A stretch of 64,000 bases of DNA, taken from NCBI RefSeq assembly GCF_000003815.2, contig NC_049982.1, positions 21,677,594 to 21,741,593 of the forward strand, read 5' to 3'. Positions 54,086 through 64,000 of the stretch are shown here, in pieces (positions within the stretch are counted from its first letter, which is position 1; every line of letters begins with the position of its first letter). A program made the position numbers and the translations under genes. The DNA comes from Branchiostoma floridae. Its lineage: Eukaryota > Chordata > Leptocardii > Amphioxiformes > Branchiostomatidae. The notes under the pieces were generated by a model, which was not told the DNA's origin, made no database searches, and saw only the letters and a program-made list of their open reading frames with translations.

Positions 54086-54348
54086 CTTCATGTGGGACAA
54101 AAATGCACTTGCCCACATGCAAGCATACGTTCCTACATTAATGAAATATGTTTTTTTGTGACCTGTATATTGTAACCTTACATCTGTTCCTTTTACCTAA
54201 TATCATATCAAGATGTATCCAGTAAAGTTCTTGAAAGTCAAAGACTATGAAATAATTTCATGGCAGGTCTTTTGAAAATCAACTTCTTGGGAAAACTTTC
54301 CATATGACAAGTTGCAATGACTCAAGCTTACAGATAGCTGTATGCTTC

Positions 54349-54614
54349 CATCCTCCTAGGCACGGTCCCCAACCAGCTAATCGCGTTACTGACCGCCCTG
54401 CTTGTAAATATTGATGAGCTTACCATTATATGGGAACCAGGCAATCAGCGCCCAATCAGGCCTTTGCGAGATTCCTTTTGAAAACTGAAAGGCTGTTCTC
54501 TGATTGGCTGACAGCTGGTTTGTGGCGACGCTCACAGTAACAGGGGGTGGCCCTTCAGATAGCAGGGTCCCCACATAGGTGATTAGCTGGTTGGGGACCA
54601 TGCGTAGGAGGATG
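54349..54614. mobile_element. MITE with about 36-bp terminal inverted repeats and 8-bp target-site duplication
   Basis: The left end begins CATCCTCCTAGGCAC and the right end is its complement with three mismatches over about 36 bp; both contain GGTCCCCAACCAGCTAATC. The direct repeat TATGCTTC lies immediately outside both ends (54341-54348 and 54615-54622). A 266-bp non-coding element with an 8-bp duplication fits a non-autonomous hAT-type (or other 8-bp-TSD) transposon. The terminal CATCC is not the usual hAT CAGGG, so the superfamily is open. Confidence 0.85.
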
Positions 54615-54622
54615 TATGCTTC

Positions 54623-55163
54623 ATCATACGATGTATCAAAGTCATACAACCCAAAAATTATGGACTTGGATTGAGAGAACACCACCATAAAATGTTACGC
54701 TGAATAGCTGTGATGCCATAGGTCATCTACATGATAAAAAGTTGACTGTAGGTAAAAGATGCACGCATGTAAATATTGACCAAATACTTGTGTACTTGTA
54801 CATACTGTGAGTTGCATCTCTTCAATAGAGGAAAGAGATTGAATACAGCAAAATTTCAATATTAAACTAGCTCTCTTCCAATAGGCAAGCCAAACAGAAT
54901 AATGTCTTCATATATGATGTTGAGCAAGGACAAGAGCAGCTAGGGAAAAGTGCAAAAGCAGAACATCACATTTGTTGATTCTATTAAACTTGAAAATCTA
55001 AGTCGTAAACTATCCTGTAAAACGTTTTGTATATTACCAATACACATCTAGAATTTTTCAACACAATTCAAGAATGCACAAAAACAAGACCATGAAACAC
55101 AAGAAGTAGACCATAGAGCACATGGACCAAAAAGTAGTCATGAGGATGAGGATTGCTAGTGCT
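54623..55163. other. Spacer, no gene recognised
   Basis: AT-rich. ATTAAA words near 54862 and 54984 are possible poly(A) signals of copy B. Confidence 0.35.
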
Positions 55164-55237
55164 GTGTCTGTGGTGTAGTGGTAGCACGCTGTACACATTA
55201 GTGACAAGTGGTCCCAGGTTCGAATCCTGGCAGACAC
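55164..55237 (+). tRNA. tRNA-like element or tRNA pseudogene (degenerate anticodon arm)
   Basis: The 74-nt unit has a perfect 7-bp acceptor (GTGTCTG with CAGACAC), a D-arm (GTGTAGTGGTAGCAC), and a perfect T-arm (CCAGG TTCGAAT CCTGG) containing a consensus B box. The anticodon arm (55189-55205) does not pair, and no standard anticodon with U33 can be assigned. No poly(A) or SINE body is evident downstream. It is best read as a tRNA pseudogene or the head of a tRNA-derived SINE that may still bind TFIIIC. Confidence 0.6.
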
Positions 55238-57339
55238 ATGCTGTAAGTGATCTTCTTAACAATTTGCACGAGTAGCTAAAAGTGATGTATGTTCAGTCTA
55301 TATTACGCTATAATCTTTAACTTCAGAAACAATTGAAATTTGTAAATGCCAAATTCAGCATTATCCAGATAAAAGCATGATTGTACATTGTATAAATATG
55401 TATAGCAACAAATGAACAACACATGTTTGCATAATCATTATACACTCGTTCTCACTGAAATGTCAAAAATGGCATTTTTTTGGTCGAAAAATAAATCGGC
55501 TTTATTTTCAGTGAAAACTACCTGGTTGTTTAGGAAAATTCCTCTTTTAACCATAGCCAAAAAATGGCAACTTATTATTTTCGGTCCCATTGGTAATACA
55601 TTACAGGGCAGGTAACAAACGTTACCGGTAACGTTTGTTACAACAGTAAACTTAACCCTGTTTTCTTCTAAAGGACTTACCTTATTGACTACATCATTTA
55701 GGTACAAGTGGATGTCCCAAGGAACATTTGAAAAGTGGGCAGCTTTTTTACACCAGGTCAAATAGAAAGCTTAGACAGCATCAAACGATGGTAACGTTTG
55801 TTACAGTCATTTCTGTACAACATTTTGTTAAGCAAGGTGGGATACAAATAACAGTCAACAACCCTTTCTTGTTTCTTTAGGAAGCCAGAAAAACTAAACA
55901 GCGTCACAAAAATGGTCATTTCTAGTCTTATACGTGGATAATAAAACCGTGGCATCCATCGCACTCTTGGTGGTAACGTTTGTTACAGAATCTGGCGACA
56001 GGCATAAACCACCTCACACAGCCTCCAAGATCAGTGACAGGAGCGATCTGACGTGATCGGGCAGAGGGCCTTGGTAGCTGGTTTCACCTGCCGAACAATT
56101 ATTCTGGGAACTGAATTGTTACATTTTTGGCTACTATTTGAATTCTTCGTTTCTTCTCAGGCGACAGCCATTTTTTAGGGTGTGAAATCCGACCCGTGGC
56201 TATAATAACCGTCTAAGCCATCAACCAATACGAATGTTGTTGTGCATCTTTTGTAAAACATTACAGGGGTTATGGAAAAATGAAGGAACCAGTAATGTTG
56301 TCTATAATTTTCTCCATATCAAGCCGTAAAGTCAGGCGACAGCATTTCGACATTTAAATGAGAACGAGCCTATAACATGTTTTTACGTTAGGTCTGTACA
56401 AATTTGTTAGCTTTTGACAGATGATTTCATAACATGTTGATGAGGAGAAATATAAAGGGCATATTCATATATGATGGCTAGAAGACTCATGCCAGTAAAC
56501 TTTCTTTGAGCTTTAGTGGGGGGTTGAAGGGTGTTTTGTGACTGATTTCAAACAAACCTGTTGAGACAGAAATTCTGTGGAGTTACATAAGATTACATAG
56601 AATTCTGGAAATGTCTCCTTTTTTGCATGCTGACTTTGAAATATTGGCTATACATTTCACTGTTCATACAATGTTTCGTACATGACTCATTGTGCAGTTT
56701 GGACAATGACAATATTGAATTATTTGACATTGTAATATCATTATTGCTGGTTTGTGTGAAAATATTTTCCCTCATCAATTGGCAAGAAGGATTTTGCAGA
56801 TGCCTTTCATCTTTGGACTGTTCTTTGTCTTTTTATCACCATGTTTAGGTGGCTTGTAAAATTGAATTTATTGGATACAGAAAATAAACAAAAGCCAAAG
56901 TTAAGATGTAGTACTGTTAATATGTATCTAGATTCCACTGATACCACTGGTAACGTCTACCACATTATGTCCCTAAAATGATAATGGGGAACGAATTTAC
57001 ATTATGTATTTGTTTTCCGTTTGAGTTTCCTTACCTGTCTTTCTCCCTTTTTTTTGTCATAGAGGCTTAAAAGGCTTTTTGAAAAGAATCTTAAAATATA
57101 TTTTTGGTCTGGCAGAGCATTTCTTTGTCCAACCTAACCAGGGATGTTAACGTGTTTTAACTTTTATGTTCAAATTCTCAGGAAATTCATGTTGTCTCTT
57201 GACATGACTGAAATTCAGGTACAGGGAGTAATGCCACTATTCTCTTATTCATGTGGTGTAGTTATATAGTTCTGAATATTTTAGGGATAAACATCGTTGA
57301 TGATGGCTGTTTCTTCGTATCCGAAGATCAATGGTAAGC
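55238..57339. other. Spacer with a repeated palindromic motif; no gene recognised
   Basis: A 30-bp perfect palindrome built from two GTAACAAACGTTACC half-units lies at 55612-55641. Single copies of GGTAACGTTTGTTACA recur at 55790-55805 and 55972-55987. Minus-strand frames of 68-107 codons cover this area, but I recognise no domain. The rest is AT-rich. Confidence 0.4.
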
Positions 57340-57517
57340 AGACAAGGTTGATTAGACGGCCTGCACGTGACTTTTTAAGGTGAAGGAGGGGTGTGCACTT
57401 CCTTCTCCAAAGTGCCTTTCCCAAGGGCACAAGATCGGTGACACGGCAAGCGGATTTGAACCCGGGACCTCTCGGGCCTGAGACCAACGCGCTCCCGATC
57501 GTGCCACGCGGTCCCAC
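57340..57517 (-). mobile_element. tRNA-derived SINE with a conserved central domain
   Basis: On the minus strand a tRNA-like head begins near 57516 (GGGACCGCGTGGCACGATCG), with an A-box-like TGGCACGATCGG and a B box GGTTCAAATCC (complement of 57452-57462). It is followed by CCGATCTTGTGCCCTTGGG and AAAGGCACTTTGGAG, the hallmark of a SINE core domain shared by distant invertebrate and vertebrate SINEs (I believe the Nin or Nin-DC domain). The tail beyond 57358 is less clear. The central domain is somewhat rearranged, so this is an older copy. Confidence 0.7.
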
Positions 57518-57995
57518 ACGATAAACATCGTACCACCATTAGTATTGTATCCAACAGTTACTGCAGAACGTTAGCCCACACTGGAATGGCAGTGTTGTTG
57601 AACTTTGGTACAACGGAGAAGAACAATCGCTTGTCTTTCACGGCATACTTTTACGATAAGAGGAACCATTATGTGAACGAAAATTACATCAGGGGATTCC
57701 CTATCGTAAGGTTCATTGATAACAAACTCGAGGCGTAACCAAAGAATTCCTACGCTTCCCCAAACGTAATCTGTCTGCTATGACTACCTTTGTGTAAACT
57801 GTCTGGGTAAAAAGAGGAACTGAAAGCGGTGCTGTTTACGACTGGGAATTCCCAGCAGTATTCGTGAACCCTGATTGTTTGGCATAGCAAACACAGCACC
57901 TTTCTTGACGGCTGCTTTCGTAGTTTTGCATAAGGCAGTGACATTTTTGTCCTGCCTCGGAATGGATACTATGACCAGACATTATGTCATTATTG
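57518..57995. other. Spacer, no gene recognised
   Basis: Short frames only; no splice-linked chain or repeat recognised. Confidence 0.35.
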
Positions 57996-58350
57996 CCCTC
58001 GCCGAGAAGGTTATATTTTGGTCAGCGTTAGTATGTGTTTGTGTGTGTGTAGAAGACCAACATAACTCAAGAAAAGTTGGGTGGATTATATTGAAATTTG
58101 GTATGTGGGGAGGTCTTGATAACACCTGAAATCAATGAGATTTTTGGCCTCCTGGCGGCTTGTTATGGTACTATAGCGGGATTTCTGAAGTTGATAACTG
58201 GAGCTGCCGTGGCTATGAAATTTGAGGCCGAGAGTATTAAGTGGTGTAGCTTTGGGCCCCTGCTGGCTTGTTTTGGAATTGCAGGGGCCGGTTTATATCA
58301 GACTATGAAAGGGTTGGTTGATGGATTGTCATGATTTTTGGTATGTAAAT
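57996..58350 (+). repeat. Second copy of the dispersed GTTT/TTTG-core repeat
   Basis: CTCGCCGAGAAGGTTAT, a GTGTTTGTGTGTG core, AACTCAAGAAAAGTTGG and TTTGGTAT occur in the same order as at 34121-34290. The non-coding interior, which stays open in one frame for 78 codons (58098-58334), belongs to the repeat. Confidence 0.5.
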
Positions 58351-59214
58351 AACTTAATTGATGCTTCATATCATTAGATATTGATTATGCAAGTCGTTAT
58401 ATATTTTGCATAATTCATGAGGGAATTGTCTAAACCCAGTCTGTTCAATTAAAGGACTATTGCAATATGAGACATTTGTAACTGCAAATGAGACCCCATG
58501 TGCATAAATTATCAGAAAACGCGATTTAAGCCTTCTTTCTTAACATAGATTGTGTCTGTTTTCCGTTATTCGTTCGCGCGATTGCATTCGTCAAATGAGT
58601 TCTTCATCTACCTACTGGCAGCAAGCACATTACCAGCCCATAGAGCATATATACAACTTTCGTAGTACAGACTTTTCTGAAATTAATTGCTTTTGATGGC
58701 GTTTCAGTATTAAATGGTCCACAACAAGCTTGTAGCTAAGTCAAAAGCGACTCCTAGCGTGTAATATTTTTCGTAATGACACGTACGCGCGTAGCAGTTT
58801 GGCCCAGCGCCAGGGGATTACCAAACTTGGAAACTATTTCCCAGAAGCCGCTCCAGGTGTACCAGGCTCCGTTTCATTGTTCTATAGATCTGCACCTAAC
58901 CTGTACACGTCTGGCTAGCCGTATCTGTACAACCTTGTCGTTAGCCGTCGCTTGTTCTCCCCAAACCCTGTAAACCTAGTTTACAAGGTTGAGCACATAT
59001 GGCCGTATTGTTCAGCAACAGTGCGAAGGTGAACCGTATGTGCAATTCCTGTGATTTTCTGGACCCCTTTGAGTAATTCTCAGTCTAAGCCTGACCAACG
59101 ATAACAACCATGATGAACAGCCTAGGCACAGGTGGGACTGGTGATCCACAGGTTAGTGTGTCGCCCGAATGCCACCATTGGGTCTTTCCGATATACTGTT
59201 CTGGGAGTGTTGTC
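58351..59214. other. Spacer, no gene recognised
   Basis: No exon chain. The sequence just before 59215 is open in the LINE frame but does not look like reverse transcriptase. Confidence 0.35.
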
Positions 59215-59901
59215 TACTCTACTATATCCAACATTTGTAATAAGGCAAATCAGATCGCAGGTCTCATATGGAGGACTTTTGCCTATGTAGATAAGGAGGT
59301 GTTCCTACTCCTATATAAGTCGCTCATTCGTCCCCAGCTGGAGTATGGGGCTCCTGCATGGTCCCCCTACACATGGAAGCTGGCCCTGGATCTAGAAAGG
59401 GTACAGAAGAGAGCAACGAAGAGAGTTCCCGGCCTTAGAAGTCTACCCTATGAAGAGAGACTGAAGGCTCTAAACTTACCTACACTGGTCTATAGGAGAC
59501 TTAGGGGGGACCTGATAAACACCTACAAGTTCCTACATGGGATATACGACACTTCATGTCCGTTTGAGTTAAATACGAGCACAAGAACAAGGGGTCACTG
59601 CCTCCGGATTAAGAGACAAGCGTCGAAAAGTAACAGAAGATCACACTTCTTCTGCATCAGAGTTGTCTCATGGTGGAACAATCTACCAGAGCCGGTGGTG
59701 ACATCCCCAAGTGTAAACTGCTTTAAGGAAAGATTAGACAACCACATGAAGAAGCACAGCGTGTATTACAACTTTAGAGCCCTGGACGATCCGCAATTAC
59801 CTGGGATGTCAGTGACTTAGAAAGGAAAGAGCGGCCTAAACTGGAACTGCAGTTCCTACCTGAGCCTGAAGAACTCTACTCTACTCTACTCTACTCTACT
59901 C
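59215..59901 (+). mobile_element. 3' end of a CR1-type non-LTR retrotransposon (5'-truncated)
   Basis: About 200 codons ending with TAG at 59818-59820 encode the end of a LINE reverse transcriptase and its C-terminal region: LLYKSLIRPQLEYGAPAWSP, then ERVQKRATKRVPGLRSLPYE, RRLRGDLINTYK and a terminal WWNNLP motif, all typical of CR1/jockey-like elements. The catalytic part of the RT and the endonuclease are missing, consistent with 5' truncation at insertion. The element ends in a (CTACT)n tail at 59874-59901, as many CR1/L2-type elements end in short tandem repeats. The surviving frame has no stop, so the copy is fairly young. Confidence 0.85.
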
Positions 59902-60121
59902 GCACAGACAGATTGGCGCACACTGGGGAATGTTGACGGGGCTCCCGATGGTCTCTGACGAGCGGCCGAACCATTGAACAAAAATGGTTAGGGTCCGGTC
60001 GCCATGTTTTCAATGAAAATTCAATTTGACCCGTTTTTTGATTGAAATATCTAGATATGTGAACAGATAGACCTTTTCCAAAGGTCACACGATCAGTAGA
60101 TCCTATAGCCGATAACCATTT
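59902..60121. other. Spacer upstream of the 60-kb gene
   Basis: No feature is recognised in this short stretch. Confidence 0.35.
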
Positions 60122-60235
60122 GTTACCCAGGTGACTAACCACACAAAAGGCTTCCACGAATCGAGTCTGCTACGAACCACTTTCCGTGGAACGAAAAGTT
60201 CAGCAAGCAACCCTCTGACGTTATGCGCACGCGCA
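60122..60235 (+). promoter_or_regulatory. Candidate promoter motifs: X-box-like site and NRF-1 site
   Basis: GTTACCCAGGTGAC (60122-60135) is one base from the RFX X-box pattern GTNRCC-NN-RGYAAC. TGCGCACGCGCA (60224-60235) is a perfect NRF-1 consensus. Both lie within 250 bp upstream of the first ATG of the next gene, as in TATA-less promoters. The X-box reading is tentative. Confidence 0.4.
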
Positions 60236-60365
60236 CAATCAAAAGCGGCAGTGTAGACTGTAGCTGTCTAAAAAGTAAAAACCGTGTTGTCAAAGGTTTG
60301 AAATATTTCAGCATGTAGCTGTAAGGGCACTTGTGCAACTCCAGAAAATATGTACTCTGCGTTTT

Positions 60366-62772
60366 ATGGCGCAGGACTCCTTCGTGGACACCTACGTCGC
60401 TACTGGGGTGGGACATCCCGGTGCACTGAACGAGATTTCTCGTGAAACCACTAAGGTAAATGGCACGTTTTTTTGTGGCATATTTTCTAGCAAATTTACC
60501 AGTAATCAATGTTGATAACTACCTACTTTACGACATGCCATCAGTGCCACACTGACTGTAACTTTTATCAACAGAACAACCGTGACGATCTTGACGATAT
60601 CTTCAAAGAGGTGGATGAGATTCTTGAGAACGACAAGGCCAAGTCTGGGGTGAGACTGTGACCTTGAAACTATCATGTAGAAGTAAAACACTGTCGATTA
60701 ACACTTGTTCATTGTGAAATGTTCAAAGAAAACGAATTATGTTCGAAAAACAGATCAGCTTATTTTTCTGTCACACCTTTCATATCTTTTATCATTTTTA
60801 TGAAATTGTCTCCATCAACGATAGCCAGAAAACGACAGATTATTTTTCTTGAAGCATTGGTTATGTATCACAGTTTTTAGGCATTGATTTTACCTCTAAT
60901 TTGCTTCATATCATGTCGTTAAGACTAGCGACACACTTCATTGAGACCGAGCCTAAGTGCCTGCTAAGGAGAAACAACTAAATACACGAAGCCCCAAGCA
61001 GTCCCACGTCATTTACAAATTAAGACATGCGGTACGAATCGCTGCTTCGAAACCTGGAGATTTTAATATTTGCAATTGGTGTCTATTTCTTGTTGTTGAC
61101 CTCCCACACACATGCAAACACATGCTCACTACTTTCTAATTAATTACACTCCCTCCCATATCGTTCTGTAGCAATTTTGTTACCTTCCCCTCTTGGAGGA
61201 AGCCGGTGCCGACGACGCCAACGCCCGTGAGACCGTTGAGGACTGGCAGCCTGAGAGAGAAGGCCCAGTGAAGCCAACGATGAAGGAAGGCTGTCGTGTG
61301 AAACACGTAGGCCTCCACTACAGGTCCAGTAAAGAGGGGAACGGAATGCTGTCAGCACAACCCATCCAACAACAGGGAACTGTTCACCGTATGCCGTGAT
61401 GAACAGTTTACCTTTCCTTGAACATCTTGTTCCCGCTTACCTCACTTTTCTCGCAAACAAATCTTGAGTGAAAGCGATGGACTCATTAAAATTTCTTTCC
61501 TTCAATAATTTAAGTGATTCATGCCTTACGTGAAGAGATTATGCAGGTGTAACAACCCAAAGTATACATCTGACTATACAGTCCATAGTGTATTGTTGCA
61601 CCGACCGGCTTATCAATACCATTCAGATACACCGTTCATAAGCTTCATTGATAGGAAAAGGTACAAAATGCAGATATGGAGAAACTTCAACCACTGGTAT
61701 CAGTGTATTACTTTACAGATCTGCCACAGGAGATGGTGGGAAGTGTGCATGCCCAGAACCACCCTCATTCTGGGTTCCCTCTCAATCATCCGGCCACTGA
61801 CTTCCACTTTGGACCTGTTTACAACATGGCGGGATTTGGCAACTGGGGCCCTCAGAGTAGAGGGGTAAGGGCAGTTCCAAGGGCTGTTCCAATCAAATTT
61901 GGGGGACCCATAATAGCTATTTTAACGACTTCGCAAGTATACTTCAGTTGAAATATAAAAGTAAATTGCTTTTGTCATTGCTGAAAAAAGAAATAGATGG
62001 AAAGTGAAGTAAAAGTGGGAGTCGCGACAAACTTTGCGACAACATTAACCTTACAGTTACGTTATTGCCTCAGTTTGTGTTGAAAGTTCTTTCGCTGATA
62101 TAGCTTTCCACATTTGAACTTTAAGAGTGTCATATTCCTCTAACTATATATGCTTCGGTATCACAGGCATATGCTGGTGTTATAGGTCCATGTACCACTG
62201 GTACTGTTTCTTGTTAGCACAGCTGTGCAACTGACGTGTGTTAATCCGATGTTACAGATAGGGACTGGTGACCCTGCTCATGAGAAGAAGAATGAGCTCC
62301 GTTTGGAACTCGAGGTACATGTACATATACCGATCATGCATGTGCCAGTAGGCTGCCTTTCTTTCAGCTTTGACTTACATCCAAATTTCACTCTAGATTG
62401 AATATATGGTTTTAACGTTGCGTTTTGTTGTATTGTGTGCCACAGAAAGTTCTGTCACGGCCATCCAACGCGGGGTCCTGGTACAAGTTCGACGTGCTAA
62501 GGACTGAGTTGCAGATGCTAGAGGCGCCGCTGTGTGGCCTCGTCGCACAGCCAGTCGAGGTAAGCGGAAAACCCGTGCTACGATATATTCATATAGCATA
62601 GCCGCCTTCAGGCAGCTTTAAAGTGTTTTGTTATCCAGTTGGGATATACAGGAACTGGGTCATTACAAGATGAAGTAGAGGAGATGTTGTCTTGTCTATT
62701 TACCTGTTTGTTTGTTTGTTTGTTTGTTTTCAGCGAATTTTATCCGTTCCTTTAAACCCACAGGACCAGTGA
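60366..62772 (+). CDS. Multi-exon gene for an unrecognised 231-residue protein
   Basis: Six exons join in frame, plus a short last one: 60366-60455, 60575-60649, 61199-61328, 61674-61864, 62258-62314, 62446-62559 and 62734-62772 (TGA). All donors are GT and all acceptors AG; the last intron ends in a long TTTG pyrimidine tract. The start is the ATG at 60366 (MAQDSFVDTYVATGVGHPGA). The second exon is acidic (DDLDDIFKEVDEILEND), the middle is His/Pro/Gly/Asn-rich (HPATDFHFGPVYNMAGFGNW), and the C-terminus is helical (KKNELRLELE, FDVLRTELQMLEAPL). There is no signal peptide, membrane span or domain that I know. The third exon is the least certain: its acceptor could instead be at 61171, and its donor (GTAAAG at 61329) was chosen by phase. 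A small soluble or cytoskeleton-associated protein is possible; function is not assigned. Confidence 0.6.
62704..62730. repeat. (TTTG)n tract forming an intron's pyrimidine tract
   Basis: Six or so TTTG units precede TTTTCAG at 62727-62733, the acceptor of the last coding exon of the 231-residue protein gene. Confidence 0.75.
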
Positions 62773-64000
62773 GGAGACACGAGACCTCACCAGATGTGGA
62801 AACCAGTAGATTGGGTTGCGTCTAAACAAGTCTAGTTTTGCGATGACTTTTATAGAGTATCTGATCTGCATCTCAACCTATATGATAATGCCCACTGTTT
62901 GTATACTGCATGTTAAACTTTGTAGTAACACACAGTTCTGTAATAGTTGCATCTCATCTTATTACAAAAGTAGTCATGCTGCAAAGGTTGGTGTTTGTTT
63001 CTACAAGGTATCAATCTCATCTATCAATTTGCAATCTTTGTTATTAGGCGTTAATATCTGCCTAACATTTCATGATTTAGAGAAAGTTTAAATTTTGAAT
63101 GATGTCTTTTCTAAATGCTGCCATGCAAACCACGTCTTTCTACCCTTTCTACCTTTTCTACCTTTCGCAGATGAAAACACTGTTTACATCTTCAACTGAT
63201 GCACATCCTTACCCTTACAATATACATTGATGTGACGTTTGGGATAGAATCATTATTTGCTTTTTGCTCACCAAACAATACACGTTATATATGTACGTTA
63301 GAATACATTTGTACTTTTGTTTCAAATTAGGTGCGGACCAGCAATAAATAGTCGGAGGGTTAATGACTTAGAATAAAGCAGAATGCAAAAACAATAAAAT
63401 TCACTATTACTTTTATTACTATTACAGAAAAACACGAAAGACACTATTGACTTTGGATCAAAATTTCCACTTTGCACCAGGAGGTTGCCTGTTAAATTTG
63501 AACTTGTGTTTGTATTCATATTTACGTGATTGTGACATTACACACATACTCTTTTTTACCGTGCAAGCTTCTGTAGTTGGTTAACGTTGTTCAAAACGCC
63601 TTGTACGACGAGGCAGTGAGTGTTGCCACAGAAAACTTACAAATGGGGCCCGGGCCATTTGTGTAATCTCTTGTGTGTATAACACTGTTTGCTTCCAGCT
63701 GTGTTGATGATATCGTAAAACTACATACGCCGAATAGCAATTACTCGTCAGTGTCGGATGTTATCTGAAACTTCTGACCGTTTCCAAAATAATATCCAGC
63801 TGCTGGAGTAATTGCTATTTGGGTTCCCTTGTTACCTGGATGTCTATCCTTCATCGACGCATCGTAAAATTATGTCTGGCAAAAATGTCGTGTGCTGGCT
63901 AATGCTTATCGAACAATTTCTCCTTTTGTGAAGCAAATAAAAATGGCGTGCACCAAGTATCATTGAGAACTCTGAGTTGTGTTGTATTTTACTAGCCCAC
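62773..64000. other. 3' UTR or downstream flank of the 60-kb gene
   Basis: AATAAA words occur near 63344, 63372, 63395 and 63935. The last, in a CAAATAAAAATGG context, is followed about 40 bp later by a GT-rich stretch and is the best poly(A) candidate if the UTR is long. No further exon is recognised. Confidence 0.4.

Noticed and set aside
57281-57517. 78-codon minus-strand frame
   Set aside because: It is a translation of the tRNA-derived SINE, not a gene.
59110-59214. N-terminal part of the long frame before the LINE
   Set aside because: The frame is open, but its residues do not resemble reverse transcriptase, so the LINE homology is taken to begin near 59215.

Overview
The window is eukaryotic DNA: split genes with GT-AG introns, short exons, long AT-rich intergenic stretches, microsatellites, many small inverted-repeat transposons and two runs of N from assembly. 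Gene content (BTB plus C2H2 zinc fingers, UBAN coiled-coil NF-kB regulators) is metazoan. The repeat style (tRNA-headed SINE, CR1-type LINE 3' end, frequent AACGTTAC and TACATGTA words) suggests an invertebrate deuterostome, most likely an amphioxus (Branchiostoma). The species is inference.

Layout. 1-15.3 kb is almost free of recognisable genes: it has simple repeats, a 0.7-kb element with 22-bp terminal inverted repeats (11.7-12.4 kb), one GC-rich patch and one possible coding exon on the minus strand (11.05-11.32 kb). 15.3-19.1 kb holds a complete minus-strand gene, assembled here from seven coding exons, for a 752-residue BTB transcription factor with an AT-hook and six C2H2 fingers, BCL6/ZBTB-like. 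19.1-41.4 kb is a gene desert with two assembly gaps, foldback elements and some CRE/ETS-type motif pairs.

41.4-54.1 kb is the main feature: two tandem plus-strand paralogues, each a long coiled coil with an ABIN-homology-1-like motif, a UBAN ubiquitin-binding motif (DFxxER) and a C-terminal CCHC zinc finger, i.e. ABIN/TNIP-like (NEMO/optineurin superfamily) NF-kB regulators. Copy A has six exons containing the main ORF plus one upstream; copy B has nine plus at least one upstream. Copy B carries an apparent one-base deletion in the middle of its ABIN-homology motif. Each copy is preceded by a CRE and a TATA-type promoter, and the copy B promoter also has a perfect palindromic kB site between them, as expected for a gene in an NF-kB feedback loop.

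54-60 kb is a repeat cluster: a perfect 23-bp hairpin just after the copy B stop codon, a 266-bp MITE with an 8-bp target-site duplication, a degenerate tRNA-like element, a palindromic 15-bp motif family, a tRNA-derived SINE, a dispersed (TTTG)-containing repeat and the 3' end of a CR1-type LINE. 60.1-62.8 kb holds a six- or seven-exon plus-strand gene for a 231-residue protein that I do not recognise, with an NRF-1 site and an imperfect RFX X-box upstream. The last 1.2 kb shows only possible polyadenylation signals.

All exon joins come from reading splice sites and reading-frame phase by eye; no alignment or transcript data were available.
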